Source: Salisapilia sapeloensis (Eukaryota; Oomycota; Peronosporomycetes; Peronosporales; Salisapiliaceae). From it: a stretch of 64,000 bases of DNA. Positions 56,409-64,000 of this stretch are shown piece by piece (position 1 is the first letter of the stretch; each line of letters opens with the position of its first letter). Below the pieces are notes generated by a model, which made no database searches, was not told where the DNA came from, and saw only the letters and a program-made list of their open reading frames with translations. The stretch is from assembly GCA_023334545.1 (NCBI GenBank), contig JAADVB010000036.1, positions 1 to 64,000 of the forward strand. The letters run 5' to 3'. Both the position numbers and the translations under genes were made by a program.

Positions 56409-57541
56409 CTACTTTGTGTCGTTATCAGGACAAACAATGTCTAGCATGCGATGGATACGTTCCACTTCTTCCTGCACTTGAATGCCATCTAGTCCGGATG
56501 GCATGAAAGGATCCTCCATGGCTAATTCGACGTTAAAGATCCCGCTCATCGTGACGCTCGTGACGACTGCGAGAGCGAGGGAGAACGCAAAGTTGGTCTC
56601 CATCGTATCACTCGAGTGAGCAATGTAGACGTAGTATGGACCAAAGAAGATAGGGAGGATCAAGATAAACAGTCTAGTAAAGGAACGAGTAGCCTGTGGT
56701 GTGCGATAGAACTTGACGTTCTGCATCCGCTCGAGACGAGCTTGTAGGAGCCAATGATACTGATTGATACGTGATGCTTCATTCGCTGGTAACCCAGCAG
56801 TCTTCATCACTTCTACTTGTTCATGCAGACGAAGGAATGTCGTGACTTTACGTGCCTCGAGCTCTTCGATCGTGTCCATGTAGGCTCGAGCGAGCTTCCG
56901 GCCGTGACTAGTGAGGCGGTGGCGGCCTCGATTCCACGTTGGAAGCAGCATCGTCTGGGCAAAGGTGTCGATAATGTTTTTGATAAGAGCCTTAGTCTTG
57001 ATGGCATGACCGACTGGCAGATTCTTCCTGCCTCCATTGCCAAAGTCCCACACGGCATTCGCCGTGACGATGTTCACCACCAATGATTTCGCTATAGATG
57101 CATAAGCTACTGGTACACTTGCTTTATAGATATATACGTACTCTCGGCTAGTGCATCTAACGCAGCATCTCGTCGCGTGAAGGCTTGCCGGATTTGCATG
57201 ATCATGGGGCTCACGACAGCGAATGAAACGATGATCCAGGACATGTTCGAGCCAAAGAGTTTGCCATTCTCCTTCACACCGTAGTAATAGTATAGCGTCG
57301 TGGTCAGCACAGACGTAAGTACTACGAGCACCGTCTCGAACGTAACGATGTGAAGCATGAAGATCTTCACAGCGGCGTAGAGGTCCAGTGCCGTGTGGTG
57401 CAGACGTCGCATGACGCTCGAATGCGAATGGGCCTTACGCTCTTCATCTAGCACTACTAGCCTCTGTCCGTCAAACGATGGTGTAGTATACGACGCGGAT
57501 GGCACATCGTGTTCACCGGTCAGTAGAGACGAGCTGTTCAT
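56409..57541 (-). CDS. Bestrophin-like membrane protein
   Basis: Two exons (about 57143-57541 and 56409 to about 57090), about 360 residues. The N-terminus is cytosolic (MNSSSLLTGEHDVPSAS); TM1 is FMLHIVTFETVLVVLTSVLT, TM2 MSWIIVSFAVVSPMIMQIRQ. After a long helical loop (ARAYMDTIEELEARKVTTFL, SRINQYHWLLQARLERMQNV) come TM3 LFILILPIFFGPYYVYIAHS and TM4 NFAFSLALAVVTSVTMSGIF. The order, the RLxxxQNVKFYRTPQATR loop and the end NVELAMEDPFMPSGLDGIQV resemble the bestrophin/UPF0187 anion-channel superfamily, where the ExPF...GxD segment near the end is a hallmark. I would rate bestrophin-like as likely, not certain. It converges on the kinase gene with 38 bp between stops. Confidence 0.62.
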
Positions 57542-57641
57542 GTGTTCTCGAGATGGAAAATGGAGATATGTCAATCATATTAATCTGTCGCATATGTGGA
57601 GAACGATGGGAATAGGAACAAGTTGATCTAGTATATGCTTT

Positions 57642-58205
57642 CTATTTAGACATAAAGAGCCTTTGTTGCAGTGGTGTGAAGACATCGCCACTCGAGCGAA
57701 TGCACCCGAGCAAGCGGTTCACGTCGTCAACACTGAAGTGTTCTTCCTGTCGAAAGTTATTCAGCTCATCTCCAAATGCTGATGTGAACTCTTCCAAGTA
57801 AGACTCTTGGAACGTATCGTTTGGTGCGTTGGTAGCTTGTACAGACGAGTGTTCCTCCTGCATCGCATGATGCACGGAACTAGTGGTTCGTACGACTTGT
57901 TCCAATTCGTCACTAGCAGCTACTAATTTTTCAAGTACATTGGCAGCATTCGTGTCAAAACTATCTACTGCACGATCATTCTTGTCTGCGTTATCTCTCG
58001 CACTCTTGATGCATGCTTCCGTGCCATGGAAATCACTGGACGCATGCAATACTTGCTCAATGTACGCTGCTGTCTGTTTCGCTGCTTCCGATGCACGTTG
58101 CTGCGTGTTCATCATGTCTTCCTCTTCCTCCGACTTGGTCGTTAAGACTCGATCATCCATAAGACTTCGCAAGACACGGTCATACTCGTCCTCCTTCGTC
58201 GACAT
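57642..58205 (-). CDS. Rsa3-like ribosome-assembly protein (candidate)
   Basis: One exon, about 187 residues from ATG 58205 (MSTKEDEYDRVLRSLMDDRV); an ATG three codons earlier is also possible. The N-terminal two thirds are acidic and low in structure (TTKSEEEEDMMNTQQRASEA). The C-terminal 55 residues carry the pattern of the ribosome-assembly protein 3 domain: SYLEEFTSAFGDELNNFRQE, EHFSVDDVNRLLGCIRSSGD, VFTPLQQRLFMSK. In yeast Rsa3 helps early 60S assembly. The similarity is short and judged by eye, so the call is tentative. The gene is divergent from the hydrolase with 188 bp between starts. Confidence 0.5.
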   Translation of the reverse strand: MSTKEDEYDRVLRSLMDDRVLTTKSEEEEDMMNTQQRASEAAKQTAAYIEQVLHASSDFHGTEACIKSARDNADKNDRAVDSFDTNAANVLEKLVAASDELEQVVRTTSSVHHAMQEEHSSVQATNAPNDTFQESYLEEFTSAFGDELNNFRQEEHFSVDDVNRLLGCIRSSGDVFTPLQQRLFMSK

Positions 58206-58393
58206 CACTTGCAATGCAGATGGGAACTCGTACTATGCGATAGGTCTCATACGTCACACAGCTGGGCTTCCTCGGGTACGAAATAGACCGCAAGAGCGTT
58301 ACGACTTGAGGCACTCTTCACTACAACGGACGCCTGATAATCCCTCGGTATCCGTATAACGTCCATTTACCATCTCTTCTCGTCTCTCGGAGT

Positions 58394-59912
58394 ATGTCGA
58401 CAACGATACCAGAGACGAATCCGACGCAGGAGGAGGATCAGCCTGGCTTCGTATCGGTGGTGAAAGAATCGTACAATAGCCTCGTCAATGCTGTCGTTCG
58501 GCCAATGCGAGCGATGTACGATGTAGCAGAGCTTGGACCGAGCAAATCGATGATCCAAGGAGTTATCACGCATCGAACAGACCTACAGCTTAAGAATGCT
58601 GCTGGATACACTCTCGAATGCAGTTGGTGGAAGCCGATGGACCCTAGCATACCGTACGCATCTCAAATCTACTGCATTATACATGTCTAAGATGCGATAC
58701 GAGCATAGTGAAGGAGCTACACAAACCGCGAAACCGTGTATTATCTTCCTCCATGGCAATAGTTCCTGTCGATTAGGCGGACTAGAAGTCATGTGCTACG
58801 CTATGGCGGTACAATTACATCTCCATCGCATACATATCTCATAGCTAATAGATCTAAATGATACATCTAGGCTGGCTTTAGTGTCTTTGCACTCGACTTT
58901 GCAGGTTCAGGACTCTCTGAGGTACATCCGCTACATCTCGTTCTCATCACTACTCGTATCCACTTACTCTTGCTATCCCTAGGGTAAATACGTCTCTCTT
59001 GGGTATCACGAGAAACAGGATATTGAAACAGTAGTCAAGTACCTCCAAAGCACTGGCGAAGTGACGAGAATATGCTTGTGGGGAAGAAGTATGGGGGCCG
59101 TGGCATCCATTCTGTACATGGAAGACCATCAGGATGACATTAGTGCAGTCGTTCTAGACTCTCCCTTTGCCAATTTACCTCAATTAGCGTCTGAACTCGT
59201 TGCTGATGGAAAGCTTGGCGTCCCAAAGCTCGCAGTCAAGCTCGTCATGCAGCTCATACGTCGTGATATTAAGAAGCGAGCGCACTTTGACATGTATAAG
59301 CTCAAACCTATCAACCACCTCGATCGGTACCCTCCTTCTTTCGTTTCCAAGAGACTTGGACATATATTTCGCTTGTATACTAAGACATCGTCATTCCCAA
59401 TCAGTAGGTGTACCATCCCTGCCTTTTTCCTTCGTGGCACGCAAGATGAACTCGTAGGAGCGCATCATATCGAAGCTTTGCATGCAAAACACAACGGACC
59501 CAAGCAACTTTTTAAATTCAAAGGCGGGCACAATACGCCTCGACCGACGAAATCATACACCCAAGCACTCAACTTCCTTCGCGTCATGATCGGTCTCTTA
59601 CCACTACCTACAAAGGAATCGACCGAGATGGACAAAGTAGTTGCTGTTGAAAAGTCAGGTCGATTGATACGTAAGGATCCACTTCCAGCAGGAACGTCCG
59701 TGGAAGACGTACCTAACATGTCGATCAAAGACCTCAAGAACGCTCTAGCTCGTGCCGGTCATGCAGATGTATCCGGCATTGAAAAACAAGAGCTCATTGA
59801 TCTCGTTCTAAAGGCACATGAACGTGCTGCCAAAAGTTCCCATGTGCAATCAAATACTCGACAAGAATCCGAACACTCGACCTTGACGGATGACGAATCC
59901 ATCTCTAAGTGA
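58394..59912 (+). CDS. Alpha/beta hydrolase with C-terminal SAP-like segment
   Basis: Serine hydrolase of the bem46/ABHD type. Five exons: 58394-58653, 58709-58808, 58871-58921, 58983-59326, 59408-59912; about 420 residues. Fold marks: KPCIIFLHGNSSCRLGGLEV (oxyanion HGN), GFSVFALDFAGSGLSEGKYV, RICLWGRSMGAVASILYMED (nucleophile GRSMG), AVVLDSPFANLPQLASELV, IPAFFLRGTQDELVGAHHIE (acid D) and KFKGGHNTPRP (His). The end, MSIKDLKNALARAGHADVSG, resembles a SAP motif, unusual for this family. The last intron is 81 nt with no in-frame stop, so its retention would add 27 residues without breaking the frame. Substrate unknown; such enzymes act on lipids, esters or acyl-proteins. Confidence 0.82.
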
Positions 59913-60091
59913 AGCAAACTTTTGGACGAGTAGTGTCAGACAAGTATAAATACATGTGTACCACAATTGCAACTACCTCGCATCTAGATGAACACACAAG
60001 ACAAGCGAAAAGGCATATGCATCGATAGCTAAATTCATACCAGGCAACAAAGTCCATGGCTTACTGTCTACCTTTCTATCCCTCAAGCTTC

Positions 60092-63000
60092 CTAAGCACC
60101 TCCTTTCGCCGCAGCCTTCTTCAGACGATACGCCTCCTCCTTTCCTTCAGCACGGTACTTGGCCTTCTTCCTCTCACGCTGCTCTTCTTCAAAGTGTTTC
60201 GCCTCACGAGCCTTACGCTTCGCATTCTCCGCATTCCGAGCACTCTGTCGCTCCTTGCGCGTATTCTCTCGATCTCTACGAACAGTATTCACTTGCTGCA
60301 TGAACGCATACTTGCGCTTCTCCTCTGGCTCGAGCACAACAGCACGCTTCGTCTGGTAGGATTTGTGTGCCTTCTTCTTATCCATCTTGGGTTTACTCGC
60401 GAACGGCAAGTTCTTCTGGAGCTTCGTCGGGACCTTGAGTGGCTGGAACGTACGCTCCTTCCGGTGCACTGGCTTATACAGTGAGTCTTTATTCACCGGA
60501 ATCGACAGCTTTTTCTCTCGACGAAGCTCTGCCGTCGTCTTCATCAGTCCTAACGCATCCTTCTTATTTTCCTTTTGCGTCGTCAAGAGCGACGTCACGG
60601 GGTTATACAAAGGCTTTGGCTCTACTGGCACCCACGTACGACAGAAGACAATATCACTACGCAAGATCTTGTCTTCGAACGTCGCTCGGAACTCGCCCTG
60701 TCCACCACGCACAGCCTTCTTGATCCGACCACGCACGCCACTCACGGTCCGGATGGCTGCACCTTCGAATTTGGCGACCTCTAGCTCGGAATTGAACATG
60801 TTCTTGACGAAAGCAGTCTTCTTCAGCACCTTACTCGGTTCGCCCACGAGCTTGAGCTTCTTCACGACCTTGAACGCATGATCAAGCTCTAGTACGACAC
60901 CCGTGGCGCTTACACGGAAGCCTTCATGGCTGTTCGAGAGCGTCTGGAACGCCAATACACCAGTGTTTGGTGGTGCCATCGGACCATGCAACGTCGCGTG
61001 GCAGTGCATGTGCTCTGGAGTGTACTTGAGGAAGCGATGGCGTTCATTTGCGTCTTCCGTCGAGTAGATCGGAAGGCTCTGGAAACGACGCCAACCGATG
61101 GAGAAGACGAGCGGGTCGTGGCTCTTCAGGATCTTCCGGTGCCAACGATGTTTCTTCAGACGCAGACGGACGAGACCGAGGCGCTGCTCCACCGTCGGGA
61201 GACCTCCCATCAGGATCGGTGTGCGTGGGTTATGGTACTTGACAAACTCAGCAGGTACGCCAGAGATCTCAATGCGGACATACAGGCCCGCACGGAAACC
61301 TTCGAGCTGTAGACGCATATCCTCTCCTTCCGCACCAAACTCCTCTGCGTTACGCTGTGTCTGGGCTTCACGAGCTCTCTTAGCCTCCTGCATGAGCTCG
61401 GTCATTTCCTCATCCATCTCCTCCTCCTTGTCTTCCTCCTCCTCCTTCTGATGACGCTTGGACGCTTTCTCCGCACCAAGACGCTCTCGAATCTGTTCAT
61501 CCGTCTCGTCCGCCTGCTCTTCCTCTTCTTCCTCGCTCTCAGACACATCATGCTTTTCTCCCGTCTCGAGATCTTCATACGATCCATCCACTTCCTCCTC
61601 ATCCATCCCATCTTCCTCCTCGTCGTTATTCACACGCTTCCAAGACCCTGTCACGAATCGATTACGAAGCTTTTCTAACCAACTCTCATCTCCCCATCCC
61701 TTCACATCATCTTCACCTAACTGCAAACGAGAACAGTCGAGTGCATCCGAATCTCCCGACTTGTTAGAAGAAGCCGCTGGACCATCATCTGACTTTTTCT
61801 TTCCTTTTAATTGGAAGAAATCATCTCCTCCTTCTTCATCACTATCATTCTCCCCAGCACCTTGATCCACATCTTCATCCGTCATGTGAAGCTTTTTACT
61901 ATCGCCATACACGAGCTCCATCAAATTCACATCCGATCGCTCACGCTCTAAAAAGTTTAACGCCGCACGAGACGCCAGATTCTCCTTCCACTTCAGCTGA
62001 GAAGTCTCTCCTGATGCTTCTTCTTCTTCTCCTTCTTCTCCTTCTTCTTCAGAAGACTCTTCCTCTTCCTCTTCAGACTCTTGAGCACTCGGCACGTCAT
62101 TGTCAAACACAGCTCGACGTCGAACTCGTCCCGAAGCATCCTCTTCCTTCGCTTCCGTCGGCTGACGAATCGTCTGAGGACCTTCCTCCTCACTCTCACT
62201 CTCACTCTCGCTCTCCTCTTCTTCCTCATCACTCGTCTCATCCAGCTCACCAGACTTGATCTGTGCCGTGTTCTTAAACAGCGACATACTCGATCCATGC
62301 ATACGATCATCCATTCCTTCGCCTAGACCCTGTAGACTCTGCACCATATTCACGCCTTCCGTCTCCTCTCCTTCTCGATACTCCTCTCCCTCCTGCATCA
62401 CATTCTCATTCTCGGGCTTGGTATAATTGAGCTGACTCAAGTTAATGTACATGGCATCCTTATCGTACGTAATGTTCCCGACGTCCGACATAGGAGCATA
62501 CAACAACGTGTCTTTATCCGTCAAGTGCTTCTTCGCCGCACCTTCCGCCTGCTTACTCTTGGACGCTGGTAAGGCGCATGGATCAGGCATCGACGCGATA
62601 TTATCGATGAAAAAGTCACCAGCACCGGCGATATGAACCTTGGTCTCCGGCTTCAGGTGTGTACCACGAAGGTACCCGTACAAGGTAACCTTCCGATCGA
62701 CCTGTGCGTTCTGCTGGATCGCATCTGGACTCGTCACGTCCTCAAAACGATCCGCGAGCATGTACGGATGTGTACTTCGCCATGTGAGTGGACGGAACTT
62801 GATGCGTTTAATGTACAGTGACATGTTATGAATCTCGCCCTTGGGGTACTTGTTTGACGTGACACCAGAGAGGTGGAAGAGCTTGGCACCTTGATAGATT
62901 TCCGTCCAAAATCGCTGTTTTAACTGCTTCTTCGTCTTGCGTAGATTCTTATTATGACGGAACTTGTCCAAGTGCGTGAGGACACCCATGACTTTCGGAA

Positions 63001-63517
63001 AACCGACGACCTGTAGGATATTCAGGAATTCGAACGTCTCCATCTCGAAACCAAAGCTCGCATCGATCGTCAGGAGGACGAGATCAGCGATTTTCGCTAA
63101 ATCGATCATCGCATTTAAGTCATTCGGACACTCGAAGAACGTCAGACGACGCTCCTTACTACTCACGACAGTGACTGGACCCTTAATGTCCGTCATGTTA
63201 TGACGAGTGTATCGCTTGACAAGCGACCGAATAAGTGTCGATTTACCACTACCAGGGGGTCCCATGACGACGATACTCACAGGTGGAGGTACTTCCTCCG
63301 CTCGATTCTCCAACGGTACATACTCCTTTCGATGTGCTCGGTCTAAATTCCGTTGGATGCTCTTCCGAGCTCGACTGGCTTTGGCGACTCCGAATGCCTT
63401 GGGATTATTCCGCTTCTCAGCCTCGGATACAGGCTGCTTGGATAATTCTCGACGCTTATTTTTATTAGCTTTGGCACCACTCTTGGACTTGTGGTGCGTC
63501 TTACTAGCAGACTCCAT
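60092..63517 (-). CDS. BMS1: BMS1, ribosome biogenesis GTPase
   Basis: Essential GTPase of the small-subunit processome. One exon, about 1141 residues from ATG 63517 ([20 protein letters not shown]); the ATG 12 codons earlier is also possible but the [12 protein letters not shown] start is the family one. The GTPase domain has [20 protein letters not shown] (P-loop), [40 protein letters not shown] and [20 protein letters not shown]. Two long acidic stretches follow ([20 protein letters not shown] and [20 protein letters not shown]), then the C-terminal AARP2CN/DUF663 region ([54 protein letters not shown]). BMS1 binds RCL1 and U3 snoRNP; all segments are present and in frame. Confidence 0.95.
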   Translation of the reverse strand: MESASKTHHKSKSGAKANKNKRRELSKQPVSEAEKRNNPKAFGVAKASRARKSIQRNLDRAHRKEYVPLENRAEEVPPPVSIVVMGPPGSGKSTLIRSLVKRYTRHNMTDIKGPVTVVSSKERRLTFFECPNDLNAMIDLAKIADLVLLTIDASFGFEMETFEFLNILQVVGFPKVMGVLTHLDKFRHNKNLRKTKKQLKQRFWTEIYQGAKLFHLSGVTSNKYPKGEIHNMSLYIKRIKFRPLTWRSTHPYMLADRFEDVTSPDAIQQNAQVDRKVTLYGYLRGTHLKPETKVHIAGAGDFFIDNIASMPDPCALPASKSKQAEGAAKKHLTDKDTLLYAPMSDVGNITYDKDAMYINLSQLNYTKPENENVMQEGEEYREGEETEGVNMVQSLQGLGEGMDDRMHGSSMSLFKNTAQIKSGELDETSDEEEEESESESESEEEGPQTIRQPTEAKEEDASGRVRRRAVFDNDVPSAQESEEEEEESSEEEGEEGEEEEASGETSQLKWKENLASRAALNFLERERSDVNLMELVYGDSKKLHMTDEDVDQGAGENDSDEEGGDDFFQLKGKKKSDDGPAASSNKSGDSDALDCSRLQLGEDDVKGWGDESWLEKLRNRFVTGSWKRVNNDEEEDGMDEEEVDGSYEDLETGEKHDVSESEEEEEEQADETDEQIRERLGAEKASKRHQKEEEEDKEEEMDEEMTELMQEAKRAREAQTQRNAEEFGAEGEDMRLQLEGFRAGLYVRIEISGVPAEFVKYHNPRTPILMGGLPTVEQRLGLVRLRLKKHRWHRKILKSHDPLVFSIGWRRFQSLPIYSTEDANERHRFLKYTPEHMHCHATLHGPMAPPNTGVLAFQTLSNSHEGFRVSATGVVLELDHAFKVVKKLKLVGEPSKVLKKTAFVKNMFNSELEVAKFEGAAIRTVSGVRGRIKKAVRGGQGEFRATFEDKILRSDIVFCRTWVPVEPKPLYNPVTSLLTTQKENKKDALGLMKTTAELRREKKLSIPVNKDSLYKPVHRKERTFQPLKVPTKLQKNLPFASKPKMDKKKAHKSYQTKRAVVLEPEEKRKYAFMQQVNTVRRDRENTRKERQSARNAENAKRKAREAKHFEEEQRERKKAKYRAEGKEEAYRLKKAAAKGGA

Positions 63518-64000
63518 CTCGACCTCTAGCTCCGAGCTTGGTAACTCGAACAAGAACTGTTGGCGAGGACGACTTCAAGATAGATCATAGTCAAACCAAG
63601 TCAAGCGGAAAGGACGTATAGGTTGTACGAAGGTTGATAGAAAATACAAAGGGCCGTGTTGGGTCGCGCGATACACGTCAATGACCGTTCTCCAGTCATC
63701 TTTATGGTGACCAGTGCTCTATTACTTGCATGGAAACCTGAGAACGAAAACTTCGGTCGAACAAAGGTTCGAGCTATCTACCAAGTATAGAGGATAGAAA
63801 CTCATGAAAGGTTGAAAAACAAATTTCTAGAGACCATGATGTGTATTTCTATGGCATCTATCGAATGCATTGCTAGATAGAAACTAATGGACGTGAGATC
63901 CGCTTGCACGGGATCTTAGGCTCATCACCTGAGTCGAGCACAGTAGGACGAGGTTACTAAAGCTATACGCCAACGGTAGAAGAACGTGCAGGCACGTCTA
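63518..64000. other. Upstream region of BMS1, nothing further recognised
   Basis: About 480 bp to the window edge. It should contain the BMS1 promoter. I find no tRNA-type T-loop, repeat or credible open frame. A gene may begin beyond the window. Confidence 0.4.

Noticed and set aside
61458-62326. Several plus-strand Ser/Leu-rich open frames opposite BMS1
   Set aside because: They are antisense shadows of the acidic codon repeats of BMS1.
1-64000. tRNA, rRNA, CRISPR, transposon or RXLR/CRN/CHxC effector genes
   Set aside because: Scanned by eye for T-loop sequences, terminal repeats, reverse transcriptase or transposase motifs, and effector motifs after signal peptides; none convincing.

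Overview
The window is nuclear DNA from a eukaryote with a very compact genome, most likely an oomycete (water mould) and possibly an Albugo-type white rust. The case rests on several points: dense genes on both strands; many introns of about 50-90 nt with GTACGT/GTATGT-like donors and CTAG/ATAG/GTAG acceptors; a near-perfect copy of the classical oomycete core promoter (26318-26333, minus strand); and protein types typical of oomycetes (FYVE+GAF protein, MscS-type channels with eukaryotic introns, CRT-like transporter, plant-like IQM protein). I saw no prokaryotic operons, CRISPR arrays, insertion elements, tRNA or rRNA genes, and no RXLR, Crinkler or CHxC effector signature. Assignment to a genus is inference.

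Layout. 0-9 kb: an unrecognised multi-exon gene, acyl-CoA-binding protein, a FYVE/GAF protein, two MscS-like channels lying tail to tail, a SET-domain lysine methyltransferase and ribosomal protein L26 (start codon split by an intron). 9-19 kb: a coiled-coil protein whose N-terminus is a degenerate kinesin motor, a calmodulin-binding IQM-like protein, a 1.1-kb gap and a large helical-repeat protein. 19-31 kb: a CRT-like transporter with a 20-nt microexon, GARP/EARP subunit VPS51, a pyruvate-dehydrogenase-phosphatase-like PP2C, cytochrome c peroxidase, a kinesin-14-like motor and an unknown protein. 31-43 kb: VPS18 (HOPS/CORVET), two tiny genes, a LarB/PurE-like AIR-carboxylase-family protein, an ABM-domain protein, deoxyhypusine synthase and a 1266-residue propeller-plus-RING-like protein. 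43-54 kb: an unknown gene, mitochondrial DnaJ, MOCS3/Uba4, a PHD-finger protein, an unknown coiled-coil gene, NSUN2-like tRNA m5C methyltransferase and a PTC7-like phosphatase. 54-64 kb: a degenerate calcineurin-like phosphoesterase, a CAMKK-like kinase, a membrane protein, an Rsa3-like protein, an alpha/beta hydrolase and the ribosome-assembly GTPase BMS1.

The genes are mostly housekeeping. Several themes recur: translation (RPL26, BMS1, Rsa3-like, MOCS3, NSUN2, deoxyhypusine synthase), endosome traffic (VPS51, VPS18, FYVE protein), mitochondria (CCP, DnaJ, PDP-like, perhaps the LarB-like protein) and microtubule motors. Neighbours are packed tightly: divergent start codons are 30-94 bp apart at two places and convergent stop codons 34-75 bp apart at several. 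The points most worth a second look are the motor-dead kinesin, the eukaryotic LarB-like protein, the substituted phosphoesterase, the mirror-image MscS pair, the split start codon and the microexon.

Splice sites were placed by hand from reading-frame continuity and family knowledge; CDS spans run from start to stop codon and include introns.
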